DNA of 40,465 nt from CAYQUC01 sp964420605 (GCA_964420605.1 CAYQUC010000025.1:1-40465), one strand, 5' to 3'. Positions 1-9,577 are shown, counted from the first letter of the stretch. The notes: generated by a model from the letters alone, not told the origin. Numbers and translations are program-made.

Positions 1-253
1 ATGCAGCACTACTCGTCATAATATTAATCCAATACCCCTTACTAAATAACTTTTTAAATGTGGCAATTAATTAACCTGCGTAAAATAATTTTAGCTTATA
101 TAACTTGACAATGAGTGTGAGGTACACATCATTTCGTAAAGATAATTAAAATTTATTTTATTAAGGTCTTTTTAATAAAGTTTAATCCAAATATTGCCGA
201 TAAGTTGGTATCGATAAATTCGGTTAAAAACAATACTTTTAAAGGGGTTATTG

Positions 254-1111
254 ATGGCTTTATTGAATACCAGAGATATGATTGACGATAATTTAACGCT
301 TTTCAGTTTGCCCGATATAGCCCTCCGAATAAATCAATTAATCGATGATCCAAGTAGCACCGCGGACGATATTGCAATTTTAATTTCACAAGATGCCGCT
401 TTAACTATTCGATTATTAAAAATCGTCAATAGTCCATTTTATAATTTTGCATCACAAGTTGATACGGTGTCTAAAGCAATTTCAATTATTGGTACTCGTG
501 AGTTACGCGATTTAGTCATGGCCACCGCGGTCATAGAAAAGTTTAATAAAATACCCGATGGACTAGCAAGTCCCGACAAATTTTGGCGACACAATATTGC
601 ATGTGCGACGGCAGCCAGAACCATCGCAAAACAACTTAAAATTAAAAACTCTGAACGATTGTACATCGCCGGCTTATTGCATGATATTGGAAAACTAGTA
701 ATGTATATTGGTTCTCCTGATTTATCTCGACAAGTATTAGAATTAACTAATCAGCCCGAAGTTGATACAAGCCAACTAGAGGAAATTGCATTTGGCTTTA
801 CTCACGGTGAACTCGGTGCAGAATTAATACGAGAATGGAATTTACCGGCTATTATAGAAACCACAACTCGATTTCATCACAACCCTTCTAAGGCACAAGA
901 ATATTCGGTTGAAGTATCGGTTATTCATTTGGCCAACAAAATTGCCAATCTAATTGAAGTACCGTTTGCAATTGATGATGACGTACCATTACACGACAAT
1001 ATCTGGATGTTACTTAGTTGTGATGAATCTGAACTTGCGATTTTAACGGAGCAATCAAACTCAAGCTATCTAGAAACTGTTGATATTATTTATAGTCAAA
1101 AATCGGCGTGA
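254..1111 (+). CDS. HDOD domain signalling protein
   Basis: A 285-residue soluble protein consisting almost entirely of one HDOD domain, a non-catalytic relative of HD phosphohydrolases often found in bacterial signalling proteins. The N-terminal half has the family pattern (LPDIALRINQLI, then SQDAALTIRLLKIVNS, then a segment ending SIIGTRELRDLV). The sequence LLHDIGKLVMY near residue 143 keeps an HD pair, so residual metal binding is possible. I start at the ATG at 254 because AAAGGGG (241-247) lies six bases upstream; an in-frame TTG at 251 directly precedes it. The gene stands alone, convergent with a DUF5658 gene. Its partner and signal are not evident. A second HDOD protein, fused to EAL, lies near 26 kb. 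Confidence 0.88.
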   Translation: MALLNTRDMIDDNLTLFSLPDIALRINQLIDDPSSTADDIAILISQDAALTIRLLKIVNSPFYNFASQVDTVSKAISIIGTRELRDLVMATAVIEKFNKIPDGLASPDKFWRHNIACATAARTIAKQLKIKNSERLYIAGLLHDIGKLVMYIGSPDLSRQVLELTNQPEVDTSQLEEIAFGFTHGELGAELIREWNLPAIIETTTRFHHNPSKAQEYSVEVSVIHLANKIANLIEVPFAIDDDVPLHDNIWMLLSCDESELAILTEQSNSSYLETVDIIYSQKSA

Positions 1112-1242
1112 TATACTACTGAGTTAGTTGAAAAAGTAATAATATGAGGGTAGGCTATTCCGATTTCCAAATCGAGATACAAGTTGTAACTCATTTTATA
1201 AATATTCATTTCAAGTATACTGTTAGCACTGTAACGTGAATA

Positions 1243-1725
1243 TTAAGACAGAATAATTAATATTTCGTAAATAATTAATGCCGTATAAATAAAAACGATA
1301 GCATATATTGCATGGCGTACTTGTAAACCAAGAAACACCTCATAATGTTTATGTAACACCAAAATAACCATACCAAAAGCAGTAATCAAATATTTACTAA
1401 AAATAAAGCCATACAAACCCAAACCAATCAATATATCTGCAAAATAGTTTAATTCTACACCACCACGTTCTAATATTATCAAGGTCAAAAATGCATCTAA
1501 TAGACTCAATAAAATAACAACTACGGATATCATGACTAAATGAGGCTCATGGCGATCAAAATATTTAAAATTATGCTTATCACTATAACGGCGGTGTTGG
1601 CTGCGAGCACCACGGTATAATATTCTGTCAATAAAATTTAAACTAGAAACACGGCGATCCAATTGATAACGACGACAATTATTTACATGCTTATAATTAA
1701 TTTTTTCTAATTCAATTTTTTTCAT
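1243..1725 (-). CDS. DUF5658 family membrane protein
   Basis: A 160-residue protein with a basic cytoplasmic N-terminus of about 60 residues followed by three predicted membrane segments. The segment SLLDAFLTLIILERGGVELN is the signature I recognise for DUF5658: a helix carrying D-x3-T, then a GG-x-E-x-N turn. The function of the family is unknown. The ATG at 1725 (protein start MKKIELEK) is preferred over an in-frame TTG nine bases upstream; neither has a clear ribosome binding site. The long basic head is unusual for such a small membrane protein and might contact nucleic acid or lipid headgroups, but that is inference. Confidence 0.7.
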   Translation of the reverse strand: MKKIELEKINYKHVNNCRRYQLDRRVSSLNFIDRILYRGARSQHRRYSDKHNFKYFDRHEPHLVMISVVVILLSLLDAFLTLIILERGGVELNYFADILIGLGLYGFIFSKYLITAFGMVILVLHKHYEVFLGLQVRHAIYAIVFIYTALIIYEILIILS

Positions 1726-2081
1726 AAAACACAACTAACATTTAATAAACAGTTTTAATCATTTTAACTTTAGGCAATGTACGAATAAATGCCCCATAAA
1801 CCATAATGTAACAACAATAACCAGTTTGACATAACACCATAGAGCGAACAAATTTCATCTAATCAAATATTTTTTTTACTAAAATTAATAGCTTACAACC
1901 ATAGAACTAAATTACTGAATTCAAGCCTAAGCATTTTCATCGGTTTAATAGCCAACATCGGTCTTGAAATTAACCTCGTTTGCTGCAAAATAAGGAAGCT
2001 AAATTCACGAAGTAAAATCATTCAATACATGAAGTTAACTATAGACTGGCGAAAGTAATACAAAATTACGAAGGAGCTTAT
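1726..2081. other. Intergenic region between divergent genes
   Basis: About 350 bases separate the DUF5658 gene (minus) from the cupin gene (plus). I see no open frame of convincing composition and no RNA gene. It should hold both promoters. A TTGACA-like hexamer sits at 1826-1831 but has no good -10 partner. The only clear signal is the ribosome binding site GAAGGAGC just before 2082. Confidence 0.5.
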
Positions 2082-2411
2082 ATGAAACAAACATTTAGTG
2101 ATGTAACCGAGCAACAATTTTCAGAACTCGATATTTTTCCTGGAACCAGTTGGAGTGTCTTAACCGAACCCGTCCCCGAAGGTTCAATTCACCGTTTAAA
2201 AATGAAAAAAGGAACTGTAATACCAGCGCATATCCATCCATCGGATGAATTTGTGTATGTTCTTGTCGGAACAGTAAAAACCGGAAGCCGTGTATGCCAA
2301 CAAGGTACTTTTTGGAAAACACCTGCAGGTGTCCGACAAGGACCCCATGAAGCAATGACCGATGTGGAATTAATGACGATTCGCCTTGGTCCAATGGGCG
2401 AGTTTGAATAA
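2082..2411 (+). CDS. Small single-domain cupin protein
   Basis: A 109-residue single beta-barrel cupin. The first cupin motif is clear: PAHIHPSDEFVYVLVG gives H50, H52 and E56. H89 in GPHE supplies the usual fourth metal ligand, so a mononuclear metal site is expected. Similarity is to ChrR/anti-sigma-type and generic cupin_2 proteins rather than to a named enzyme. The start is fixed by a strong GGAG six to eight bases upstream. The gene is followed by a 10-bp hairpin and is convergent with pilU. The substrate cannot be read from the sequence; a small sensor, an isomerase or a dioxygenase are all possible. Confidence 0.85.
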   Translation: MKQTFSDVTEQQFSELDIFPGTSWSVLTEPVPEGSIHRLKMKKGTVIPAHIHPSDEFVYVLVGTVKTGSRVCQQGTFWKTPAGVRQGPHEAMTDVELMTIRLGPMGEFE

Positions 2412-2429
2412 TAATACGATTATTATTAG

Positions 2430-2455
2430 TAGCGCAGTTAATTTCAACTGCGCTA
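2430..2455. terminator. Hairpin between convergent cupin and pilU genes
   Basis: Perfect 10-bp stem: TAGCGCAGTT (2430-2439), a six-base loop, AACTGCGCTA (2446-2455). It sits between the stops of two convergent genes and can fold on either strand, so it likely serves both as terminator. There is no long T run on either side. Confidence 0.65.
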
Positions 2456-2472
2456 AATCCAGTAACTACACA

Positions 2473-3597
2473 TTACTCAGTTTCTTGTATTGTAACGCCA
2501 TCAAGAGCTGCTGACATTGAGGCAGGATCTCCTTGAGAATCTCCTAGTTTAATCATTAAACGTAATTCATTAGCAGAGTCAGCATGGTTAATGGCATCTT
2601 CATAAGTAATATTACCTTCGTTATAAAGTTTATATAAAGCTTGATCAAATGTAATCATGCCTTGCTGTCCTGATTTTGCCATTAACTCTTTTAATTTTAC
2701 AACTTCACCTTTGCGTATTAAATCCGACGCAAGAGGAGAGTTAATTAATATTTCCGATGCCATCACTCGACCTTTACCATCCGGAGTTGGTATGAGTTGC
2801 TGTGCTACTAGTGATTTTAAATTTAACGATAAATCCATTAATAACTGTTGACGACGTTCATCCGGAAAAAAGTTAATAATACGATCCAATGCTTGGTTAG
2901 CATTATTCGCATGTAAGGTTGCCAAACAAAGGTGCCCGGTTTCAGCAAACACAATAGCATGGTCCATAGTTTCGCGTGTTCGTATTTCACCAATTAAAAT
3001 AACATCGGGTGCTTGTCGTAAAGTATTTTTTAATGCAATTTCAAATGACTCGGTATCAATCCCCACTTCACGTTGCGTAATAATACAACCTTTATGTTGA
3101 TGGATGAATTCAATAGGATCTTCAATACTAATAATATGGCCGGTACTATTTTGATTTCTAAATCCAATCATTGCCGCTAGTGAAGTTGATTTACCGGAAC
3201 CTGTAGCACCAACAAAAATAACTAAACCACGTTTGGTCATGGCTAAATCTTTAATCACTGGAGGAAGATTTAATTCTTCAATCGTTGGAATGGTGGTTTC
3301 AATTTTTCGTAGCACCATGCCAGCATGATTCCGTTGTTGAAATGCACTAACACGAAATCGACCTATACCTGATGCACTTAACGCAAAATTACATTCGTTT
3401 TCACTTTCAAACTGTTCACGTTGAGTTGGTGTCATAATTGAATACACAATTTCTTTGGCTTGAATCGGCGTTAAACTTGCCTGAGACACCGGTGTTATTC
3501 GACCATGAACTTTTAAACTCGGCGCAACACCCGCTGTTATAAATAAATCAGATGCATTTTTATGCACCATTAGTTTAAGCAACGAATCAAAATCCAT
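2473..3597 (-). CDS. pilU: Type IV pilus retraction ATPase PilU
   Basis: A 374-residue hexameric secretion-superfamily ATPase of the PilT/PilU group, acting at the inner-membrane base of type IV pili as an accessory retraction motor with PilT. Walker A is GATGSGKS at 130-137 with T138. The Walker B/Asp-box region is ILIGEIRTRE with E204. The His box starts at H229 (LHANNANQALDRI). It lacks the AIRNLIRE motif that marks PilT, having ASDLIRKGEV instead, and it carries the longer C-terminal tail typical of PilU (374 against about 345 residues). It lies 41 bases downstream of pilT on the same strand, the usual pilTU pairing, and is probably cotranscribed. Confidence 0.95.
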   Translation of the reverse strand: MDFDSLLKLMVHKNASDLFITAGVAPSLKVHGRITPVSQASLTPIQAKEIVYSIMTPTQREQFESENECNFALSASGIGRFRVSAFQQRNHAGMVLRKIETTIPTIEELNLPPVIKDLAMTKRGLVIFVGATGSGKSTSLAAMIGFRNQNSTGHIISIEDPIEFIHQHKGCIITQREVGIDTESFEIALKNTLRQAPDVILIGEIRTRETMDHAIVFAETGHLCLATLHANNANQALDRIINFFPDERRQQLLMDLSLNLKSLVAQQLIPTPDGKGRVMASEILINSPLASDLIRKGEVVKLKELMAKSGQQGMITFDQALYKLYNEGNITYEDAINHADSANELRLMIKLGDSQGDPASMSAALDGVTIQETE

Positions 3598-3638
3598 AGT
3601 CTATTCCTATATAATACTAATTAATATTCTTTATTTAT

Positions 3639-4676
3639 TTACGCAAAATCATCTTTGTTCATGGCACGCATTCTCGCATCTTGCTTACTAATAACACCAC
3701 GTCGAACCAAGTCAGACAAGTTTTGATCCAAGGTTTGCATTCCAATGTTTTGCCCGGTTTGAATTGCGGAATACATCTGCGCCACCTTATCTTCACGAAT
3801 CAGATTTCTAATTGCAGGCGTGCCAATCATAATTTCATGCGCGGCTACCCGACCACCACCGATTTTCTTTATCAAAGTCTGTGATATTACGGCACGTAAT
3901 GATTCAGATAACATCGAACGAACCATGTCTTTTTCTGCAGCAGGAAATACATCAATAATTCGATCAATTGTTTTAGCTGCCGAACTGGTGTGCAAAGTGC
4001 CAAACACTAAATGCCCGGTTTCGGCTGCAGTTAATGCTAATCGAATGGTTTCTAAATCGCGTAATTCCCCCACCAGAATAATATCAGGATCTTCTCGTAA
4101 TGCTGATCGTAACGCTTCATTAAAGCCTAGCGTGTCTCGATGCACTTCACGCTGGTTTACCAAACATTTCTTACTTTCGTGCACAAATTCAATTGGATCT
4201 TCAACCGTTAGGATATGGCCGTATTCTGAGTTGTTTTTATAATCCACCATGGCTGCCAGTGTGGTGGATTTACCCGAGCCAGTGGGTCCAGTAACCAACA
4301 CCATCCCCCGAGGATTATCGGAGATATCTTTAAATATTGGGGGGGTACTCAATTCTTCTAAGCTTAAAATATTTGATGGAATCGTCCGAAATACCGCACC
4401 CGCACCACGATTATGGTTAAATGCGTTAACCCTAAATCGAGCAACACCTTTTATCTCAAATGAAAAATCCGTTTCGAAGTATTCTTCAAAATCTTTACGC
4501 TGTTTGTCACTCATAATATCGTATACCAGAGAATGAACGACTTTATGATCCATTGGCGGTACATTGATACGCCGAATATCACCATCAACACGAATCATGG
4601 GTGGTAAACCAGCCGAAAGATGCAAATCCGATGCACCATTTTTAACACTAAAAGCGAGAAGTTCCGTAATATCCAT
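3639..4676 (-). CDS. pilT: Type IV pilus retraction ATPase PilT
   Basis: A 345-residue motor that depolymerises type IV pili and so powers twitching, surface sensing and DNA uptake. The N-terminal PAS-like domain (roughly 1-110) precedes a RecA-like core with Walker A GPTGSGKS (130-137), Walker B ILVGELRD (E204) and the His box at H229. The diagnostic AIRNLIRE motif is present at 288-295, separating it from PilU, and length is normal for the family. It is divergent from yggS across about 170 bases, as in Pseudomonas. No pilin or pilus assembly gene is in the window, so the rest of the machine must be encoded elsewhere. Confidence 0.96.
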   Translation of the reverse strand: MDITELLAFSVKNGASDLHLSAGLPPMIRVDGDIRRINVPPMDHKVVHSLVYDIMSDKQRKDFEEYFETDFSFEIKGVARFRVNAFNHNRGAGAVFRTIPSNILSLEELSTPPIFKDISDNPRGMVLVTGPTGSGKSTTLAAMVDYKNNSEYGHILTVEDPIEFVHESKKCLVNQREVHRDTLGFNEALRSALREDPDIILVGELRDLETIRLALTAAETGHLVFGTLHTSSAAKTIDRIIDVFPAAEKDMVRSMLSESLRAVISQTLIKKIGGGRVAAHEIMIGTPAIRNLIREDKVAQMYSAIQTGQNIGMQTLDQNLSDLVRRGVISKQDARMRAMNKDDFA

Positions 4677-4844
4677 CAGTAATTTGTTTTCCTGTGCTTT
4701 TCTAATCTGTTTAACTTATTTGATTAAGCTTTTATTTATTAATATACAACACATTTCGTTTATCGGTCATGTTTCATTATTCTATAGTAAGACAAATAAA
4801 GATATTGGTGTCTTTTCAGTATAGTTAACAAGTAAAATAGCCAA

Positions 4845-5567
4845 ATGACAAGGAACAACATCCAAAACCGCGTAATCAATGTGTTATCTCGGATTAATGC
4901 CGCTGAATCACGTTATCAGCGCCAAGCAAACTCTATAAAACTACTCGCAGTGAGTAAAACCCAGACTATATCGGCTATTGAAGCTGCGATTGCTGCAGGA
5001 TTACGCAGCTTTGGAGAAAACTACCTACAAGATGCATTGCCTAAAATCGAATATTTTGCGAATTTAACACGCCACCATCATAACCAAGACAGCAATCCGC
5101 AAATTGACTGGCATTTTATCGGCCCAATACAGTCGAACAAAACCGCGAAAATTGCTGAAAATTTTAATTGGGTCCACAGTGTCTCACGACTATCCATCGC
5201 AACCCGTTTAAGCCAACAACGGCCTGATCATTTACCCGATATTAATGTCTGTATTCAAGTTAATATTGATGGTGGTGAAAAAAAATCCGGCATTACTGCC
5301 GAACAATGCCTTGAATTTGCGCAGCAAATAAGCCAACTACCCAAACTAAAATTACGCGGCATAATGGCCATACCTGAACCCAGAACTGAACTGTCACAAC
5401 AACGTAGCGCGTTTAACAATGTTCATGAGCTGTTTCAGCAATTACAGCAGCATGGCTTCAAGCTTGATACCTTATCGATGGGTATGTCAGCGGATCTTGA
5501 AGCTGCAATTGCAGAAGGCAGTACCCTAGTTCGTATTGGAACGGATATTTTTGGTAGTCGTAATTAA
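4845..5567 (+). CDS. yggS: YggS family PLP homeostasis protein
   Basis: A 240-residue PLP-binding protein of the YggS/PLPBP family, a fold-type III TIM barrel that controls pyridoxal phosphate and amino-acid pools; no catalytic activity is firmly known. Lysine 38 in KLLAVSKTQ is the expected PLP-binding residue. Other family blocks are RSFGENYLQDA, WHFIGPIQSNK, LSMGMSADLEAAI and the C-terminal VRIGTDIFG. The ATG at 4845 has only a weak AAGTAAAA upstream. It is the first gene of a plus-strand run yggS-proC-yggT-yggU found in many gammaproteobacteria. Its pairing with proC fits the PLP and amino-acid link. Confidence 0.95.
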   Translation: MTRNNIQNRVINVLSRINAAESRYQRQANSIKLLAVSKTQTISAIEAAIAAGLRSFGENYLQDALPKIEYFANLTRHHHNQDSNPQIDWHFIGPIQSNKTAKIAENFNWVHSVSRLSIATRLSQQRPDHLPDINVCIQVNIDGGEKKSGITAEQCLEFAQQISQLPKLKLRGIMAIPEPRTELSQQRSAFNNVHELFQQLQQHGFKLDTLSMGMSADLEAAIAEGSTLVRIGTDIFGSRN

Positions 5568-5655
5568 TTCAAAAATTTACATTAAATAGTGTGCTATATG
5601 ATTCTAGTAGTACCGAAGACTTTATTTAAACTCCGAATTCGAGTAACTTATCAAT

Positions 5656-6480
5656 ATGAATATAAATAACAAAATTGCTTTTTTAGGGGGCGGTAACATG
5701 GCGCGCAGCCTCATTAGTGGACTGCTTAAAAGTGGCGTTGAAGCCAGTCAGTTGCATGTCTCCGATCCAGATGAAGCAAACCGAGCCTTACTGCACGCCG
5801 ACTTTGCCATTGCCACAGGTAGTTCAAATCAAGTAGCAATTACCAACGCAGATATTGTGGTGTTTGCCGTTAAACCCCAAGTCCTTAAGGACGTTATTTC
5901 AGAATTAACAATTGATGCCAATTGCACAAAGTTATTCATTAGCATCGCAGCCGGAATACCAGAGCCTATGATCCATAAATGGTTAGGTTTTGATGCGGCT
6001 ATCGTGCGCTGTATGCCCAACACTCCGGCCTTAGTAGAATCGGGCGCAACTGCGCTGTTCGCTAATGCCCAAGTTAACTCCCAACAACACGATACCGCAG
6101 AATCCATCATGCGCGCTGTGGGTCTAACAGTATGGCTGGAACGAGAATCGGATATGGATGCGGTTACCGCATTATCTGGTAGTGGCCCAGCCTATTTTTT
6201 TCTGGTGATGGAAGCCATGGAACAATCGGCAATAAAAATGGGACTCGATGCTAAAATAGCACGTATTCTGTGTTTACAAACCGCCCTCGGCGCAGCAAAG
6301 CTCGCAATCGAAGTGCAACAAGATCCGGCCGAGTTACGCAAAAAAGTTACCTCACCGGGAGGCACCACCGAAGCAGCAATCACGGAGTTTCAAAATGGTG
6401 GTATGATGGAGTTGTTTTCTCGTGGTTTATTTGCTGCTCAACAACGCGCAAAAAGCCTGGCAGATGAATTAGGAGATTAA
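5656..6480 (+). CDS. proC: Pyrroline-5-carboxylate reductase
   Basis: A 274-residue cytoplasmic enzyme that reduces 1-pyrroline-5-carboxylate to L-proline with NAD(P)H, the last step of proline synthesis. The Rossmann motif is FLGGGNMARSLISG near residues 9-22. The central RCMPNTPALV block and the C-terminal signature (ALSGSGPAYFF, then TSPGGTTEAAI) are intact. Length matches the family. It follows yggS by 88 bases and is followed six bases later by yggT, whose ribosome binding site AGGAG lies inside the proC end, so the two are probably cotranscribed. Confidence 0.97.
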   Translation: MNINNKIAFLGGGNMARSLISGLLKSGVEASQLHVSDPDEANRALLHADFAIATGSSNQVAITNADIVVFAVKPQVLKDVISELTIDANCTKLFISIAAGIPEPMIHKWLGFDAAIVRCMPNTPALVESGATALFANAQVNSQQHDTAESIMRAVGLTVWLERESDMDAVTALSGSGPAYFFLVMEAMEQSAIKMGLDAKIARILCLQTALGAAKLAIEVQQDPAELRKKVTSPGGTTEAAITEFQNGGMMELFSRGLFAAQQRAKSLADELGD

Positions 6481-6486
6481 AATACA

Positions 6487-7068
6487 ATGTATTTTTTCAG
6501 TAGTGCAATGGCCTTGGTCATCAAATTATTTTTTGGATTTTTTATTTTTGCTTTAATCGTTCGCTTTATCATGCAATTAGTACGCGCCGACTACAGTAAT
6601 CCGGTTGGAACGTTTATTGTAAAAGTAACCAACCCCGCACTCAAACCATTACGCCGTTTCATCCCCGGTTTATGGGGCATCGATCTGTCATCACTAGTAT
6701 TAGTTGTCGCCGTACAGTGCTTGGAAATTATCTTGGTTAACTTACTGCCAGGCCGACAATTACCCGATATTTCAAGCCTGCTATTACTGACCGTTGGGCA
6801 ACTGGCTGACACGGTTATTACAATTTATTTTATTTGTATTTTTGTCGTCGTAATTGCAAGCTGGGTTACACAAGGTTCTTATAATCCAGTGTTAAATTTA
6901 ATTCAGCAATTAATTGAACCTCTGATGCGCCCTATTAAGCGCATGATACCACCGATGTCTGGTTTAGATTTATCGCCACTAATCGCAATTGCTCTATTAA
7001 TTTTTGCAAAATTTCTTATTGCTGCACCGATATTATTTTATGCCGATCCACTAGGCACATACCGCTAA
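6487..7068 (+). CDS. yggT: YggT family membrane protein
   Basis: A 193-residue inner-membrane protein made of two tandem YggT repeats, each a hydrophobic pair of helices enclosing a P-x3-P-x-R/KR-x-IP block. The first is PALKPLRRFIPG near residue 50; the second is PLMRPIKRMIPP near residue 150. Relatives are linked to osmotic tolerance and membrane organisation, without a defined reaction. The start is supported by AGGAG inside the end of proC. It sits between proC and yggU, the usual order. Confidence 0.92.
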   Translation: MYFFSSAMALVIKLFFGFFIFALIVRFIMQLVRADYSNPVGTFIVKVTNPALKPLRRFIPGLWGIDLSSLVLVVAVQCLEIILVNLLPGRQLPDISSLLLLTVGQLADTVITIYFICIFVVVIASWVTQGSYNPVLNLIQQLIEPLMRPIKRMIPPMSGLDLSPLIAIALLIFAKFLIAAPILFYADPLGTYR

Positions 7069-7087
7069 TGCGGAATAAAATGAATAT

Positions 7088-7411
7088 TTGTTACACGATA
7101 TAGTATCAAAATTGTTAGTAACACGAGATAATGCACCATGTTATAGTTTAAAAAATGGCACACTGAGTTTACGCGTCACTATCCAACCCAATGCCAGTTG
7201 TGATGAAATAGTAGGCACTTATGGCAATTCCATTAAAATACGTTTAAGTGCTAAACCTATTGCAGGTGCAGCCAACAAACATTTGATTAAATATTTAGCA
7301 AAGTGCTTTAAGATTAAAAAGATTCAGATTAAAATACGAAGTGGTCTAAGCAGTCGTACAAAAACACTTGAAATCGACGGGCTAGACACTATTCCTGATA
7401 TTTTATGCTGA
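7088..7411 (+). CDS. yggU: YggU/DUF167 family protein
   Basis: A small soluble DUF167 protein of about 100 residues. The diagnostic blocks are LSLRVTIQPNAS, DEIVGTYG, KIRLSAKPIAGAANKHLIKYLAKCF and RSGLSSRTKTLEIDG, with the invariant P-x2-GAAN. The family's function is unknown. The start is uncertain because there is no in-frame ATG: TTG at 7088 gives 107 residues and TTG at 7112 gives 99, closer to the usual length. Neither has a good ribosome binding site. An ATG at 7080 with GCGGAA before it opens a different frame that stops after seven codons. Confidence 0.85.
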   Translation: MLHDIVSKLLVTRDNAPCYSLKNGTLSLRVTIQPNASCDEIVGTYGNSIKIRLSAKPIAGAANKHLIKYLAKCFKIKKIQIKIRSGLSSRTKTLEIDGLDTIPDILC

Positions 7412-7624
7412 AATTAAACTATTATTTAGTATTATTAAGAACAACATCACAAATTGTATATACAATTAGAATAAAGCTTTTTATTTGTTTGCCGCTATAG
7501 AAGAATATCAACCGCAAGTTGAGCAAAAAGCATACAAACTTGAACGAAATAACTAAAACACCTTTTTTCAGGAACGGATTAACGCTATATTGTTGTTAAA
7601 GAAAGGAATTTGAGGTTTTACGAA

Positions 7625-9577
7625 ATGGCAAAAGACCGTTTTACAGATCAAATGCAAGCCTACGGCCGCTGGAAGCATGATTTAATTTCATCAATGGATA
7701 AGTACAAAGATTGGTTGATCGACAATCAAATGTCTACTCCTGAAGCTGAGTTACGTATATTTGAACTTATTGAAACATTAAAATCCGATCAGCTTACAAT
7801 TGCTTTTGTGGCTGAATTTGCTCGTGGTAAAACCGAATTAATCAACGCCATTTTCTTCTCAGAATATGATCGACGCTTGCTGCCCTCAGATGCCGGTCGA
7901 ACCACCATGTGCCCTACTGAATTATTTTACGATTCTGAATCAAGCAAAAGTTACATTCGTTTATTACCAATCGAAACCCGTTTGGAAGAAATGAGCATAT
8001 TAGAGTACAAACGAATCCCGATTCATTGGACTTCAATTGATCTTGATACCACCTCATCTGAAAATATGGCAACAGCTTTTAGAGAAGTCGTTCGAACCAA
8101 ATCCGTTACTATTGAAGAAGCGCAACGATTAAATCTATTTGAAGAGTCAGAAGTTCATGATGGCATGATCGATATACCAATGTGGCGTCATGCACTAATC
8201 AGTTTTCCGCATCCGTTATTGCAAGAAGGCTTAACCATTCTTGATACTCCCGGTTTAAATGCGATTGGCAGCGAACCTGAATTAACACTAAACATGTTGC
8301 CCAATGCACAAGCTGTTATTTTCATTCTGGCAGCGGACACCGGTGTCACTAAGTCAGATATGAGCATGTGGACTAATCACGTCAAACCACTTGAAGATGA
8401 TGGCAAGCATGGCCGAATAATTGTATTAAACAAAATAGACACCTTATGGGATGAGCTTAAAGACGACGCGAGTATTGCTAAAACAATTAATGCACAGCGT
8501 CAAACTGCAGCAAAAATGCTCGGTATCGATGCCACCAATGTTTTTCCAGTATCCGCTCAAAAAGGCCTGTTAGCCAAAATTCGCCACGACACCGAATTGT
8601 TAAACAAAAGTAATATATTAACCTTAGAATCTATCTTATCACAGGATATATTACCTCAAAAACAAATAATTGTACGCGATAATGTCGTCGCAGAAATCGG
8701 TTCGATGGCAAAAACATCGTATGATTTAATTGCATCACGCTTATTAGATTCGCATAAACAATTAAAAGACTTACAAGGTTTAAGTGGCAAAAATGAAGAT
8801 GTCATCCAACACCTAATGAAAAAGACTCGTCAAGAACAAGTGACTTATCATAAGAGTGTTGAAAGTTTTCAGTCGAATAAAAAAATATTTTCAGAACAAA
8901 TGAAAAAATTAATGCTTATTCTGAGTATTACCGAGTTAGATCATGTCATGTCAGATACCCGAAAAAGCATGTCAAAAACCTGGACAACCGGTGGCTTAAA
9001 ATCAAACATGAAAGCCTTCTTTGATGTCATAACCGCGATGACGCGAGATGCTTCACGACAAGTTGACCAGCTCAATACCTTGATTCAAACAATCTACCGA
9101 AATTTTAATAAAGAGCATGGCTTGCAAGAAACTAAACCTCGCTTATTTAGTTTCACTAAATATAAACGGGATATGGATCGTTTATATAACGAAGCAGAAG
9201 CCTACCGTCGCAGTAGCCTCACCACCATGACAGAGCAAAGTTTTGTGGTTAAAAAATTCTTTATCTCCATGGTGAGTCATGCCCGAAATACATTTTATAA
9301 CGCAAATCAAGATTCGGCTACCTGGGGTAAGGCAGCCATGGCACCGTTGGTTGCTCGAATTAAAGAGCACAAATCACAAATGGAAAAACGCCTAGAAAGC
9401 TTACGCAAAATTAACGAATCTCGAAACACCTTACAAGGACGCATCACCGAACTTGAAACAACAACCGCAAAATTAAAAGAACAGTTAAACGATATTAATG
9501 TGTTAATGGAAACCATTAACAAACCTTTAGAATCATTTGCTAATGATTCTAGCGATGGTAATGCGGCTGTAGCTTAA
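7625..9577 (+). CDS. Dynamin-like GTPase
   Basis: A 650-residue bacterial dynamin-family GTPase. G1 is AEFARGKTELINAIF (about 63-77), followed by the switch I region RTTMCPTEL (92-100). G3 is ILDTPG ending at 210 and G4 is LNKID ending at 272. The C-terminal 300 residues are largely helical and coiled-coil, as expected for the stalk, with a final coil rich in E, K and Q. Bacterial dynamins remodel or protect membranes and some act in phage defence or stress, but the role of this subfamily is not established. I start at ATG 7625 with TTGAGG nine bases upstream; a TTG at 7610 is the alternative (655 residues). No second dynamin is adjacent, unlike paired DynA/LeoA-type systems. It interrupts the expected yggU-metX order. 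Confidence 0.88.
   Translation: MAKDRFTDQMQAYGRWKHDLISSMDKYKDWLIDNQMSTPEAELRIFELIETLKSDQLTIAFVAEFARGKTELINAIFFSEYDRRLLPSDAGRTTMCPTELFYDSESSKSYIRLLPIETRLEEMSILEYKRIPIHWTSIDLDTTSSENMATAFREVVRTKSVTIEEAQRLNLFEESEVHDGMIDIPMWRHALISFPHPLLQEGLTILDTPGLNAIGSEPELTLNMLPNAQAVIFILAADTGVTKSDMSMWTNHVKPLEDDGKHGRIIVLNKIDTLWDELKDDASIAKTINAQRQTAAKMLGIDATNVFPVSAQKGLLAKIRHDTELLNKSNILTLESILSQDILPQKQIIVRDNVVAEIGSMAKTSYDLIASRLLDSHKQLKDLQGLSGKNEDVIQHLMKKTRQEQVTYHKSVESFQSNKKIFSEQMKKLMLILSITELDHVMSDTRKSMSKTWTTGGLKSNMKAFFDVITAMTRDASRQVDQLNTLIQTIYRNFNKEHGLQETKPRLFSFTKYKRDMDRLYNEAEAYRRSSLTTMTEQSFVVKKFFISMVSHARNTFYNANQDSATWGKAAMAPLVARIKEHKSQMEKRLESLRKINESRNTLQGRITELETTTAKLKEQLNDINVLMETINKPLESFANDSSDGNAAVA

Noticed and set aside
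1161..1174. CGATTT-CC-AAATCG hairpin between convergent genes
   Set aside because: Too short, with a two-base loop and no T run.
1826..1831. TTGACA-like -35 hexamer before the cupin gene
   Set aside because: No acceptable -10 at 16-18 bases; isolated match.
3820..4242. 140-residue open frame antisense to pilT
   Set aside because: It mirrors a strongly conserved gene, has no family resemblance and no ribosome binding site.
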